Shown: piece by piece, positions 35,057 to 43,038 of the stretch
Layout: every line of letters begins with the position of its first letter
How positions within the stretch are numbered: position 1 is the first letter of the stretch
Origin: Planctomycetaceae bacterium
GTDB taxonomy: Bacteria; Planctomycetota; Planctomycetia; Planctomycetales; Planctomycetaceae
DNA length: 64,000 nucleotides
NCBI GenBank assembly: GCA_020638955.1
Contig: JACKHO010000009.1
Location: 248,001 to 312,000 of the forward strand
Direction of reading: 5' to 3'
Position numbers and translations under genes: made by a program
Notes under the pieces: generated by a model
Databases searched by the model: none
Seen by the model: the letters and a program-made list of their open reading frames with translations, nothing else
Told to the model about the DNA's origin: nothing

Positions 35057-36142
35057 TTACTGTAGAATGCGATGCACTTCTTCCGTGGGGACCACGTTCA
35101 TGACGAGCGGCTGTGATCCATCGGCCTGTGCCTGCTGCCAGGTGACGTACCAGTTTTCCGGCGTCGTCAGCACATCGACGTAGCGACTGCAACCTGTGCC
35201 ATGCGGACTGACAAACATCGGTCCAGTCACCGAGAGTCGTTCAAGCTTGTTGAAATGTCGGTCGACGCAGTATGCCAGTCCGCCGAGTTCTTCGCAGGAA
35301 TAACCACGCGGGCGTTTCACGGCCTGGGAATGTTCGTCTAGATTTCGCACACACTCACCGCCGTCATAGAACATGAGCGTGACGGGATGATCGGCACAGA
35401 CACCGACCCGGGGTAAATCGACGACGGCAGTGCCGCGTGTCATGGCGACATCCCAGGTCGTTCCGCGGGGGAAGAAGTCGTAGTTCGGCTCGGTAAATTT
35501 TTCGTTGCCACGCGGACGTGCGATGTAGCCTGTATTCGAACTCGTCCAGCAGAATGGATGCGAACAGAAGAACATGAAATCGTTCTGGTCGGTCGAATAG
35601 ACGAACGGGTCTTTGACGTGCAGATAGCGTGGATCATCACACGAGAGCAGCGGCTTCACTTCCGCCGTGGCCAGTTCTTCGACACTGTCTGCTGACAGCA
35701 CATCAATGGTCCAGACGCCTGTTCCGGGTTTGAGGTAATCAGTCAGACCTGCGGGATACCCGACGTTGTCTTTTTCCGTCGAGACGTAGAGTTCAACGCC
35801 GCGGTTGGTCAGCAGCAGCGCCGTTCCCTCGATGGACAATACCGGACGCTCTGGCGTGCTGAGTGCCTCCTTACTGAGGCTCACCACTTTGTGAAAGTTT
35901 TTCCCATGGTCGAGCGATTTAAAAATCGCCAGTTCTAATCCACGCACACCGGCTGCGACGCCGAGCCGTGAGTCACCATGATTCCGGTAACGTCCAACAA
36001 CATAGAGCGCTCCGTCAGCGGTTTGCACCATGTTCCCGCCGCCGAACCAGAATCCGGTTGAATTGGCATACGCGGGGACAATGACTCGGGCGGCACTTTG
36101 ATCAACGAGACGTTGAGCGAGAGAAATCAATTGTTGTTGCAC
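35057..36142 (-). CDS. Sialidase-like beta-propeller protein
   Basis: 361 aa. There is an exo-alpha-sialidase/BNR-like pattern: TADGALYVVGRYRNHGDSR, SLDHGKNFHKVVSL (an Asp-box-like SxDxGxxF repeat) and further blades; no signal peptide is visible, and the GTG start at 36142 has a weak ribosome site, so the true start may be elsewhere. GSCxD- and HGTGCSRYVDVL-type stretches lie near the end. It lies beside the sulfatase gene and probably contributes to the same glycan pathway. Enzyme activity is not proven; it could be a non-catalytic sugar-binding propeller. Confidence 0.6.
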   Translation of the reverse strand: MQQQLISLAQRLVDQSAARVIVPAYANSTGFWFGGGNMVQTADGALYVVGRYRNHGDSRLGVAAGVRGLELAIFKSLDHGKNFHKVVSLSKEALSTPERPVLSIEGTALLLTNRGVELYVSTEKDNVGYPAGLTDYLKPGTGVWTIDVLSADSVEELATAEVKPLLSCDDPRYLHVKDPFVYSTDQNDFMFFCSHPFCWTSSNTGYIARPRGNEKFTEPNYDFFPRGTTWDVAMTRGTAVVDLPRVGVCADHPVTLMFYDGGECVRNLDEHSQAVKRPRGYSCEELGGLAYCVDRHFNKLERLSVTGPMFVSPHGTGCSRYVDVLTTPENWYVTWQQAQADGSQPLVMNVVPTEEVHRILQ

Positions 36143-36236
36143 TGGGTATCACTTGCTAGGCGGTACGAAATTAATCCGCCACTAGGTGTACACCAATCGC
36201 ATCGTATTCGCCAGCGCGCGACACAATGTTGGCTTG

Positions 36237-37064
36237 CTATGCAGCCACCGCTGAAGCTGAAGGGCCGAGTGTGCTGTCGAGTTCTTCGGCGGCAGCCACG
36301 ATATCGACGGCGCCAATGGACTTGAGTTCATCGGCGAGGCCGACCAGCAGGGCCAGGTCACAAATTTGATTCACTCGCCGGGGAATCCCGCGTGAGTGCC
36401 GCCACAGCGCGTCTTCGCATTCATCCTGGAAGATGGCAGGATCACCTCCAGCAATGGCAATGCGGTGTCGCACATAGGGAAGCACTTCCGTCACTCCCAG
36501 CGGTGTGACAGCCGCCCGCAGTGCGATGCGACAGTTCAGTGATTCAATATGCGAAAGGCGTCCCAGCAGTTGGGTGCGACCGACGAACACCATCGAAAAG
36601 TCGGCAGTGCCCGTTTCGTTCAGACACGACAGCAATCGCAGCGTGTCGAGATGATGTCCGTCCAACAGATGTGCATCATCGACAACGAACACGACGTGGA
36701 TTCTTTCCGATTGCAGCTGTGCCAGCTTCTCTTCCAGGCAACGCAGAACGGAAACATTGGAGCCCAATGCTTCTGCCGGACATCCCAGGCGACTCGCGAA
36801 ATAGGCAACTGACTCATCGGCTGAAAGGTTTGGAATGACCAGCCGTACTACCGGTGTGGTGGGTGACTGCTTTTCGAATACCTGCGTCAGCAGCGATTTT
36901 CCCAGTCCATGTTCACCCGCAATGACAGCCAGCCCCTTCCTCTGGTCGACCATGTAGCGCAGCTTCAGCAGAGCCGACTGCTGACTGGCTGCGGGAAAGT
37001 ACATATCTGCTGACTGTCGTTCGTCAAAGGGCCGACGCTGCAGTCCCCAGAATTCGGTGTACAT
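36237..37064 (-). CDS. ExeA/GspA-type AAA ATPase
   Basis: 275 aa. The start YTEFWGLQRRPFDERQ and the Walker A GEHGLGKS (residues 50-57) are typical of ExeA, the ATPase that helps place the type II secretion secretin in the peptidoglycan. VVFVVDDAHLLDGHHLDTLRLLSCLNE is Walker B with the sensor region, and SRGIPRRVNQICDLALLVG is the C-terminal motif. The peptidoglycan-binding C-terminal domain of full ExeA is absent, so it is the short form. ATG 37064. The next gene on the strand encodes a membrane partner. Confidence 0.85.
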   Translation of the reverse strand: MYTEFWGLQRRPFDERQSADMYFPAASQQSALLKLRYMVDQRKGLAVIAGEHGLGKSLLTQVFEKQSPTTPVVRLVIPNLSADESVAYFASRLGCPAEALGSNVSVLRCLEEKLAQLQSERIHVVFVVDDAHLLDGHHLDTLRLLSCLNETGTADFSMVFVGRTQLLGRLSHIESLNCRIALRAAVTPLGVTEVLPYVRHRIAIAGGDPAIFQDECEDALWRHSRGIPRRVNQICDLALLVGLADELKSIGAVDIVAAAEELDSTLGPSASAVAA

Positions 37065-37115
37065 CGTGCTTTACTCTCAAAACTGTTGAAATCTCAATCG
37101 AACGCGTCTTGTTGC

Positions 37116-37679
37116 TCAGTCGGTCGCTGGAATAATGACGCCACTGAGACGAACTGCGGGGACAGTTGATGAATCTTCTCTGCGCTGCTGTGCGATGATT
37201 TGTGGCGGGCTTACTGAATCGTCAGGTTTGCTGGTGTTTTCAGTGGCAGTTTGTTTGGTGAACGCCACTCCCACAACGCCGGTCGCAATATCATGGGGAT
37301 CAACTCGATCTGGCAGCGTGAGAATTGCCGCAGGATGGTTGGTGAGTGAACGCGAATGAAATGCTTCGTCTGAATCCACCCACAACGCCTTGGGCTCGAC
37401 ACACGTCGACGGAAGCGCAATAACTGCCGGAGCTTCATCAGCCGTCGATTCTTGACGTTGTGGCTGAACGACTGAATCAGCAGGTGTTGGTTCGGCGAGT
37501 TTCTCACCGTCAACTCGCATCACTGAGACTGGGCGGCCTTCGTGGATTGCCGTTCCATGGCTTACCACCGTGAGCTTTTCCGGCCACACGGCTCCCACTA
37601 GTCCCCCGACGGCAACCACGGCGAGGAGCCAGACTCCCAGGTTGTGATGCCAGCGGCTAAATGATTCGTCCATGGGCAT
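37116..37679 (-). CDS. Single-span membrane protein, possible partner of the ExeA-type ATPase
   Basis: 187 aa with one membrane anchor (NLGVWLLAVVAVGGLVGAVWP) and a long periplasmic/linker part rich in Thr, Ser, Pro and Asp. The final GVGFTK/SGVIIPATD-like end is short. It lies directly upstream of the ATPase gene in the same direction (51-base gap), and the arrangement is like ExeA-ExeB/GspB pairs, but sequence similarity to GspB was not shown by eye. ATG 37679 is preceded by AGAGGA. No domain was recognised. Confidence 0.55.
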   Translation of the reverse strand: MPMDESFSRWHHNLGVWLLAVVAVGGLVGAVWPEKLTVVSHGTAIHEGRPVSVMRVDGEKLAEPTPADSVVQPQRQESTADEAPAVIALPSTCVEPKALWVDSDEAFHSRSLTNHPAAILTLPDRVDPHDIATGVVGVAFTKQTATENTSKPDDSVSPPQIIAQQRREDSSTVPAVRLSGVIIPATD

Positions 37680-37836
37680 ATTCCTCTGCTGCTTACGAAC
37701 AACAGCAGCTGCGCAGGTCCACCTGCGCAGAGTGACCATGAACGACATCGGCCAGATGCGATTTACGGCGTGAACCGTTCAACCGCCTGACAAACTGTTA
37801 CCGGCGAGATTTTCCGAACAAACGGAAAGGTTTACC

Positions 37837-39171
37837 TCATTTACCACGAATGGCGTACAGAGCGTTGTAAGAGCGGAGATAAAGCACGCCATTGGAAACG
37901 ACAGGCGAAGCGGTAATTGGCTCACCCAAGTCGTTTTGAGCCACGATTTCGAACTTGCGTCCCGCTTTCATGACCGTGCACATTCCATCTTTGGCACAGA
38001 AATAGATGTGACCATCAGCATAGATCGGACTACTCCGATGCTGCGACGTGTGCGTGCGTTCAAAGAAGAGTTCCTCGCCGGAATTCAAATCGTACGCGAA
38101 GACGCGACCATCTTTCTGGAGGCAGAAAACCACGTCGTCAACGACGAGCGGAACACTCACGTCCGGGGTCTTCTCGTCGTGCCAGGCATAGACCTGCTTG
38201 TCGTTGGTAACGTCACCTGACATTTTCGGACCGACGTTAATCGCGACGGTCGGTCCGTTCTTGGCCGTCGGGATGATGATTTTCCCTCCACCGATTCCAG
38301 GCGAAGCGACGAAGCGGAACGTCGGATCGAAGTTGCCTTCATTGTAAGGGGAGGGAGCGTTGAGTCCGCTGAACCGCCACAGTTCCTTACCGGTTTCCAA
38401 ATCGTATCCCGCGGTGCAGTCGGCTCCGTGAGTCACCAGGAACTTCTGATTCCCATCATCGTACATGAGGGCTGACGCGTACGAGTGCTTGTTTTCGAAT
38501 ACGGCCTGCGTGACTCGGTCGGTCGCCCAGATTTCTTTGCCTGTCGCGGCATCGAGCTTAATGACTTTTCCGGTACGGACGTCATTATCCCGCTGCATGA
38601 CACCGTGGATGAGTTGCTGATAGATCGCACCGTCGTGGAGGACGGGGGTTGATGTCATGCCGAACTGAATATCGAACTTGCCGTAACGATCCTGCAGATT
38701 GGACTTCCACACTTCTTCACCATCGACGGTGTAGCAGCCGAGGACGCCGGTTCCGAAGAAGACCCAGACGTGCTTGCCGTCCGTCATGGGAGAAGCTGAT
38801 GCTGAGTTGCCTTCGCTGACGCGAGCATTCTGGTTTCCACTTCCCACCTTGCGGCGCCACAGTTCCTTACCAGAGGTGTCGAATGCCAGCAGCAGCAGGT
38901 CGCTGCCTTCCTGTGAGTCGGTGCCGTCGCCAGCGGCGGCAGATGCAACGAAAATTCGATTTCCCCAAATGACGGGCGTCGCGCCAGCTGCACCAGGAAG
39001 TTCCGTACGCCACAGAACGTTCTTGGTCTTTGACCATTCGGTGGCGATGCCCTTCTCACCGGAAATTCCGTTGCCGTGAGGCCCACGCCATTGCGGCCAG
39101 TCTTCCGCGGGCAATGTGGATTGAAGAGCGAACGAAATTCCCAGAATGTAAACAACCAGCCGCCAGCTCAT
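37837..39171 (-). CDS. Secreted PQQ-binding-like beta-propeller (BamB-like)
   Basis: 444 aa. Signal peptide (LVVYILGISFALQSTLPAE) then the propeller entry DWPQWRGPHGNGISGEKGIATEWS, which is the standard opening of the planctomycete PQQ-like repeat family. Blades carry the patterns KELWRRKVGSG, GEEVWKSNLQDRYG, GKEIWATDRV, GKELWRFSG and SGEELFFERTHTSQHRSSPI. Family members bind PQQ or serve as scaffolds; a catalytic Asp/Glu pair was not identified. ATG 39171 has AGAGG upstream; a longer frame adds 25 unlike residues. Divergent from a paralogue at 39366. Confidence 0.85.
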   Translation of the reverse strand: MSWRLVVYILGISFALQSTLPAEDWPQWRGPHGNGISGEKGIATEWSKTKNVLWRTELPGAAGATPVIWGNRIFVASAAAGDGTDSQEGSDLLLLAFDTSGKELWRRKVGSGNQNARVSEGNSASASPMTDGKHVWVFFGTGVLGCYTVDGEEVWKSNLQDRYGKFDIQFGMTSTPVLHDGAIYQQLIHGVMQRDNDVRTGKVIKLDAATGKEIWATDRVTQAVFENKHSYASALMYDDGNQKFLVTHGADCTAGYDLETGKELWRFSGLNAPSPYNEGNFDPTFRFVASPGIGGGKIIIPTAKNGPTVAINVGPKMSGDVTNDKQVYAWHDEKTPDVSVPLVVDDVVFCLQKDGRVFAYDLNSGEELFFERTHTSQHRSSPIYADGHIYFCAKDGMCTVMKAGRKFEIVAQNDLGEPITASPVVSNGVLYLRSYNALYAIRGK

Positions 39172-39365
39172 TCGAATACCTCTTATTTGTCTGCAATCAA
39201 CGAACGTTGTGTGTCCCAGTCTTGCGGCAAACATGCCTGTCGTCAAACGTGGGGAGTCCTAAACGGACAGAACTGGGGCCGTTCGGCTGACGTCCCATGC
39301 AATTTTGACTAGAGTCTTCCGATGTTTGGTCACTCCCGCACCGCCCTCCCTAACCGATCCGACCA

Positions 39366-40592
39366 ATGAACCGAGCCCTGATTTTCTGTTTGTCGCTGAG
39401 TTTCTCCACAATTGTTTGCGCTGACTGGCCTGAATTTCGTGGCCCCAGTGCAGACGGAATCAGCACGGCCAAGAACCTCGCTGTGGAATGGAGTGCGACT
39501 TCGAACGTTACCTGGAAGTCCGATTTGCCCGGACTCGCCTGGTCGTCCCCTGTCATCGCCAACGGGAAAATCTACCTGACAACGGCGGTCAAAGAGGAAG
39601 AAGAGTATTCGCTTCGCGCTCTTCGGCTCGATGCCAAGACTGGCAATGTCGAATGGGACAACGAGATTTTTCGCCAGCCTGAAAAGGTTCAAATTCACAA
39701 GAAGAACAGCCACGCCAGTCCCTCGCCCATTGTGGAAGGGGACCGCCTCTACGTGCATTACGGTCCGCACGGTACGGCCTGCCTGAAGCTCGATGGGAGC
39801 GTCGTCTGGAAACAGACCTTGGAGTATGAACCTCAGCACGGTAACGGTGGTTCACCTGCATTGGTTGGTGATGTGCTGGTCATTTGCTGCGACGGACGCG
39901 ATGTGCAATACGTGGTTGGAGTCGATAAAGCGACAGGAAACATTCGCTGGAAGACCGACCGCGAAACCGAGCCTGCCAAAGGCTTCTCGTTCTGCACGCC
40001 ACTCATTCTCGATGTGAATGGTCAGCCTCAGGCCATTTGTCCTGGAAGTGAAGCGGTGTTCGCCTACGATCCTCGGACAGGAAAAGAGATTTGGCACTGT
40101 AACTATCCCGGCGGCTACTCGGTGACGCCACGTCCAATTTTCGGATCGGGTCTCGTGTTTGTTTGCACCGGATACGACAAGCCAAAGCTGCTCGCCATTG
40201 ATCCCACCGGTAAAGGGGACGTGACGGAGACGCATCTTCGCTGGGAAACCGACAAAGCTGCACCGCACGCACCTTCACTCATTCACGCTGACGGACTCGT
40301 CTACCTTGTCTCAGACCGCGGTATTGCGTCCTGCCTTGATGCCAAGTCAGGCGACGAAATCTGGCAGCACCGGATTGGTGGTAACTTTTCTGCATCGCCG
40401 CTGTACGCAGAAGGTCGCGTCTATTTTCAAGACGAGAATGGTGTGACCACGGTTGTCCAGGCAGGTCGTGAATACGAGGAAATCGCACGCAACGAACTGG
40501 TCGACGAACGGACGTACGCGTCCTATGCCGTCGACGGCAGTGCGATTTTCCTGCGCAGCGAGAACAGCCTGTACCGCATCGAGAAGCAGTAA
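39366..40592 (+). CDS. Secreted PQQ-binding-like beta-propeller (paralogue of the divergent neighbour)
   Basis: 408 aa, signal peptide (LIFCLSLSFSTIVCA) then DWPEFRGPSADGISTAKNLAVEWS, the same propeller opening as the divergent gene. Blades include GNVEWDNEIFR, GSVVWKQTLEYEPQHGNGGSPALVG, TGNIRWKTD and SGDEIWQHRIGGNFSASPLYAEGRVYFQDENGVTTVVQ. Likely paralogue of 37837-39171, 194 bases away and in opposite direction; the pair may share a control region. ATG 39366. Function not resolved beyond a quinoprotein-type propeller. Confidence 0.85.
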   Translation: MNRALIFCLSLSFSTIVCADWPEFRGPSADGISTAKNLAVEWSATSNVTWKSDLPGLAWSSPVIANGKIYLTTAVKEEEEYSLRALRLDAKTGNVEWDNEIFRQPEKVQIHKKNSHASPSPIVEGDRLYVHYGPHGTACLKLDGSVVWKQTLEYEPQHGNGGSPALVGDVLVICCDGRDVQYVVGVDKATGNIRWKTDRETEPAKGFSFCTPLILDVNGQPQAICPGSEAVFAYDPRTGKEIWHCNYPGGYSVTPRPIFGSGLVFVCTGYDKPKLLAIDPTGKGDVTETHLRWETDKAAPHAPSLIHADGLVYLVSDRGIASCLDAKSGDEIWQHRIGGNFSASPLYAEGRVYFQDENGVTTVVQAGREYEEIARNELVDERTYASYAVDGSAIFLRSENSLYRIEKQ

Positions 40593-40596
40593 CTCA

Positions 40597-40977
40597 ATGT
40601 CGGCTGAACTTGAGAGACGTTTGACCGAACTGGTTGCACGCGCGCAAGTGGTTGTGGCGCATGCCTGGGTGGTGCGTGCCTTTATTCGGCACTCGCCAGA
40701 AGTTGAAGACTATCCCGAGCTACACGAAATTGGCCGGGCCATTTTCGACCTGGCTCGTGCGCTGGAAACACGCATCGATAATGCTCGTGGCTACTTCAAA
40801 ATGCTGGGGAAGAAGCATGCGAAGTATCGCACCGCCGTGAACGAGTTCTGCCGAGTCGCACCCAGTATTTCCTCTCACACCAACTACGCCATGGCCACCA
40901 TTTCACTGGCAGATACCGTCACTGAATTGCAGTCACTGGTGGAAGCATCTCAACGGGCGATCAGAGACAGTGCGTGA
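40597..40977 (+). CDS. Hypothetical helical protein
   Basis: 126 aa, almost wholly helix-forming: alternating Leu/Val/Ala and charged residues, with VVVAHAWVVRAFIRHSPEVEDYP early on, GYFKMLGKKHAKYRTAVNEF in the middle, and TELQSLVEASQRAIRDS at the end. It begins four bases after the propeller stop, with a weak ribosome site. No family was recognised and nothing points to a partner except its place after the PQQ-like gene. Confidence 0.5.
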   Translation: MSAELERRLTELVARAQVVVAHAWVVRAFIRHSPEVEDYPELHEIGRAIFDLARALETRIDNARGYFKMLGKKHAKYRTAVNEFCRVAPSISSHTNYAMATISLADTVTELQSLVEASQRAIRDSA

Positions 40978-41013
40978 TGTCGGGCACACTTCATTTTCAA
41001 GGACAGGCTGGGT

Positions 41014-41259
41014 ATGGATTTCACGGACGACGAATATGACGACGAGGACTTGCCCAGCGAAACCGTTCCATGCCGAAACTGCGGTGAGCAAGTTTACGAA
41101 GATGCCGTTCAATGCACTCAATGTGGTGAATATGGCCCGACCGAGGGAGGAGGCGGGCGACGTGCCTACCCGCAGCGTTCGGCCTGGTTCTGGGTGCTGG
41201 GAATTCTCGGGACCATTGCCGTCATTGCCTCGCTGCTGCGCGGAGTATTTGGGCTTTGA
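41014..41259 (+). CDS. Small zinc-ribbon single-span membrane protein
   Basis: 81 aa. An acidic N-terminus, then a zinc ribbon with CRNC and CTQC (residues about 20-37), a Gly-rich linker, and a membrane span WFWVLGILGTIAVIASLLRGVF. This is the architecture of many zinc-ribbon anchors of unknown role; a cytoplasmic ribbon on a C-terminal anchor is expected. ATG 41014 with GGACAGG upstream. The 140-bp element lies 63 bases downstream. Confidence 0.6.
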   Translation: MDFTDDEYDDEDLPSETVPCRNCGEQVYEDAVQCTQCGEYGPTEGGGGRRAYPQRSAWFWVLGILGTIAVIASLLRGVFGL

Positions 41260-41321
41260 TTTCGCTGGTTTGCATTCCCTTAGTGATGCAATTTCACATA
41301 CAGTGCCCGCGTAAACAGTTT

Positions 41322-41460
41322 GTAGGGTGTGTGGAGCAGGTCAGAGAAATTCGGTGGGTTACTTCCGCCGGAGAGACAGTGTGAACAGGGCGTTCTGTTC
41401 TCACACTGGACGACCTGCGTAACGCACCATGGTGCTTCGCTCGGAATTCACCCACCCTAC
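41322..41460 (+). repeat. About 140-bp inverted-repeat element, copy 1
   Basis: Begins GTAGGGTGTGTGGAGCAGGT and ends GGAATTCACCCACCCTAC. The ends are imperfect inverted repeats (GTAGGGTG against CACCCTAC). The reverse complement of the element at 50318-50459 matches it over most of its length, including GGTGGGTTAC and CTGCGTAACGCACCAT. It has no coding capacity and looks like a MITE or interspersed repeat. Confidence 0.75.
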
Positions 41461-41487
41461 GAATGATTTGGACAGAAGAGATATTTC

Positions 41488-41970
41488 ATGCGTGGACCAG
41501 GCTTACGGGTGTTGTGCGACGTTCGCAGGACGTGGAAGTGTCCCCAATGTGGATACGTTCGACGGGTTTCTGCTGAAGAAGCGACTGTCCGCTGCCACTG
41601 TAAAGAGGGCGAAACGCTGATGAAGCTTCAGGAGGAGCAGCGGCGACATCGGCCCGTTGTCAGTCCATTGGATTTGTTTTGGGAAATTGCTCCCGGCGAA
41701 ATCGAACTGCCGCCTTACGAGCCCATTGAACGGAAAACCGAGAGTCCGCCCGTTCCGGACAGTGTCGAAAGCGAAGTCGTGGAAGAAGAGATCGCCGAGA
41801 CACCCGAAGAGGAAGTGCTCGAAACGGATGATGATCCTGTCGCCGAAGAGAGTACTGACGCAGAGGAGGCCGAAGGTTCATCCGAGGCAGCCAATCGCCC
41901 CAAGAAGAAACGCAGGCGTCGCAACCGCCGTGGTCGCGGTCCGAAGCAGAACGACAACAAGTCCGAGTAG
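41488..41970 (+). CDS. Hypothetical protein with N-terminal ribbon and acidic/basic tail
   Basis: 160 aa. The start has CPQCGYVRRVSA and a CHC pair (a likely zinc-binding knuckle), then a long acidic, Pro/Glu-rich middle (EEEIAETPEEEVLETDDDP), and a strongly basic tail (KKKRRRRNRRGRGPKQ), which suggests nucleic-acid or ribosome binding. ATG 41488 follows AGAAGAGAT. It is 27 bases downstream of copy 1 of the 140-bp element. No family was recognised. Confidence 0.5.
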   Translation: MRGPGLRVLCDVRRTWKCPQCGYVRRVSAEEATVRCHCKEGETLMKLQEEQRRHRPVVSPLDLFWEIAPGEIELPPYEPIERKTESPPVPDSVESEVVEEEIAETPEEEVLETDDDPVAEESTDAEEAEGSSEAANRPKKKRRRRNRRGRGPKQNDNKSE

Positions 41971-42018
41971 TCCACGCGCTCCGACGGAATTTCACATTAC
42001 AGATGATTTACTGAGCGC

Positions 42019-43038
42019 ATGCTCGAATTCTTCAAGAAACGCTGGTTTCTCACAGCGCTGTTTGCCTTCATTGCTGCGGGACTGACACTCGGGATTTCCC
42101 TGCCGGGGCTGGCTTCGTCGACATCGGGAAACATCGGACCGTGGTCCAAGCTGCTGACGCCCATCGTACTGTTTTTGATGTCCATTACCCTCGACGGGCA
42201 ACGGATGTGGGCAGCCATTCGCGCACCAGGCCCCGTGCTGTGGGCCACGACCGTCAACTTTCTGGTCATTCCGCTGCTCGCACTTCCACTGCTCAGGATT
42301 CAGCTGCATCCTGACTACGTGGCCGGCCTCATGATTGCGGCCAGTGTTCCCTGCACCATGGCCGCTGCCTCGGTCTGGACTCGCAAAGCGAACGGCAATG
42401 ACGCCGTATCCATGCTGACGACCATTGCCACGAATGGACTCTGCTTCATCGTGACACCAATCTGGCTGAGTTATGGGATTGGCAAGAGTGTGGAAATCGA
42501 CACGCTCGAAATGATGCTGAAGCTGCTCAAGTCGGCGTTTATTCCCATTGTTATTGGCCAGCTCGGCCGACTCATTACACCGCTGCGACTGTGGGCCGAC
42601 AAGCAGAAAACTCCTCTGGGCGTCGTCGCGCAGTCATGCATTTTGCTCATTGTGCTTTGGGCAGCTTTCCAGCAGGGAGCCAAGCTGGCTGACTCGAACA
42701 TGAATCGGCAACTCGTCGGGGCGACGCTGCTTGCAGGTTTGTGTGTGGTCACTCTGCATCTTGTCGGGATGGCGATTGCCTATTACGGGGGACGCGCACT
42801 CAACTTCCGGCGGGAAGATGTCGTCGCCCTCACGTTCGCCGGAAGTCAGAAGACACTGCCCATTGGGATTTACGTAGCAACCGAACTGCTTCGCGATGTG
42901 CCCTTCGCCGTGTACGCCATGCTGATGTATCACGCCATGCAACTGGTGGTCGACACCATTCTGCTCGATACCATCAAACAGTGGCGCGATGCTGATCACT
43001 CCCCTGAAACGGCGTTGCCATCCGCGTCTTCTGACTGA
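42019..43038 (+). CDS. Bile acid:sodium symporter (SBF)-like transporter
   Basis: 339 aa with about nine to ten hydrophobic segments. IAASVPCTMAAASVWTRKANGNDAVSMLTTIATNG and ALTFAGSQKTLPIGIYVATELL match SBF/ASBT-type sodium-linked transporters; the family in planctomycetes has unknown natural substrates. The ATG at 42019 is 48 bases after the stop of the hypothetical gene. Its last 43 bases overlap the end of the opposite-strand large protein. Charged Lys/Arg pairs at the ends of the helices support the topology. Confidence 0.7.
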   Translation: MLEFFKKRWFLTALFAFIAAGLTLGISLPGLASSTSGNIGPWSKLLTPIVLFLMSITLDGQRMWAAIRAPGPVLWATTVNFLVIPLLALPLLRIQLHPDYVAGLMIAASVPCTMAAASVWTRKANGNDAVSMLTTIATNGLCFIVTPIWLSYGIGKSVEIDTLEMMLKLLKSAFIPIVIGQLGRLITPLRLWADKQKTPLGVVAQSCILLIVLWAAFQQGAKLADSNMNRQLVGATLLAGLCVVTLHLVGMAIAYYGGRALNFRREDVVALTFAGSQKTLPIGIYVATELLRDVPFAVYAMLMYHAMQLVVDTILLDTIKQWRDADHSPETALPSASSD

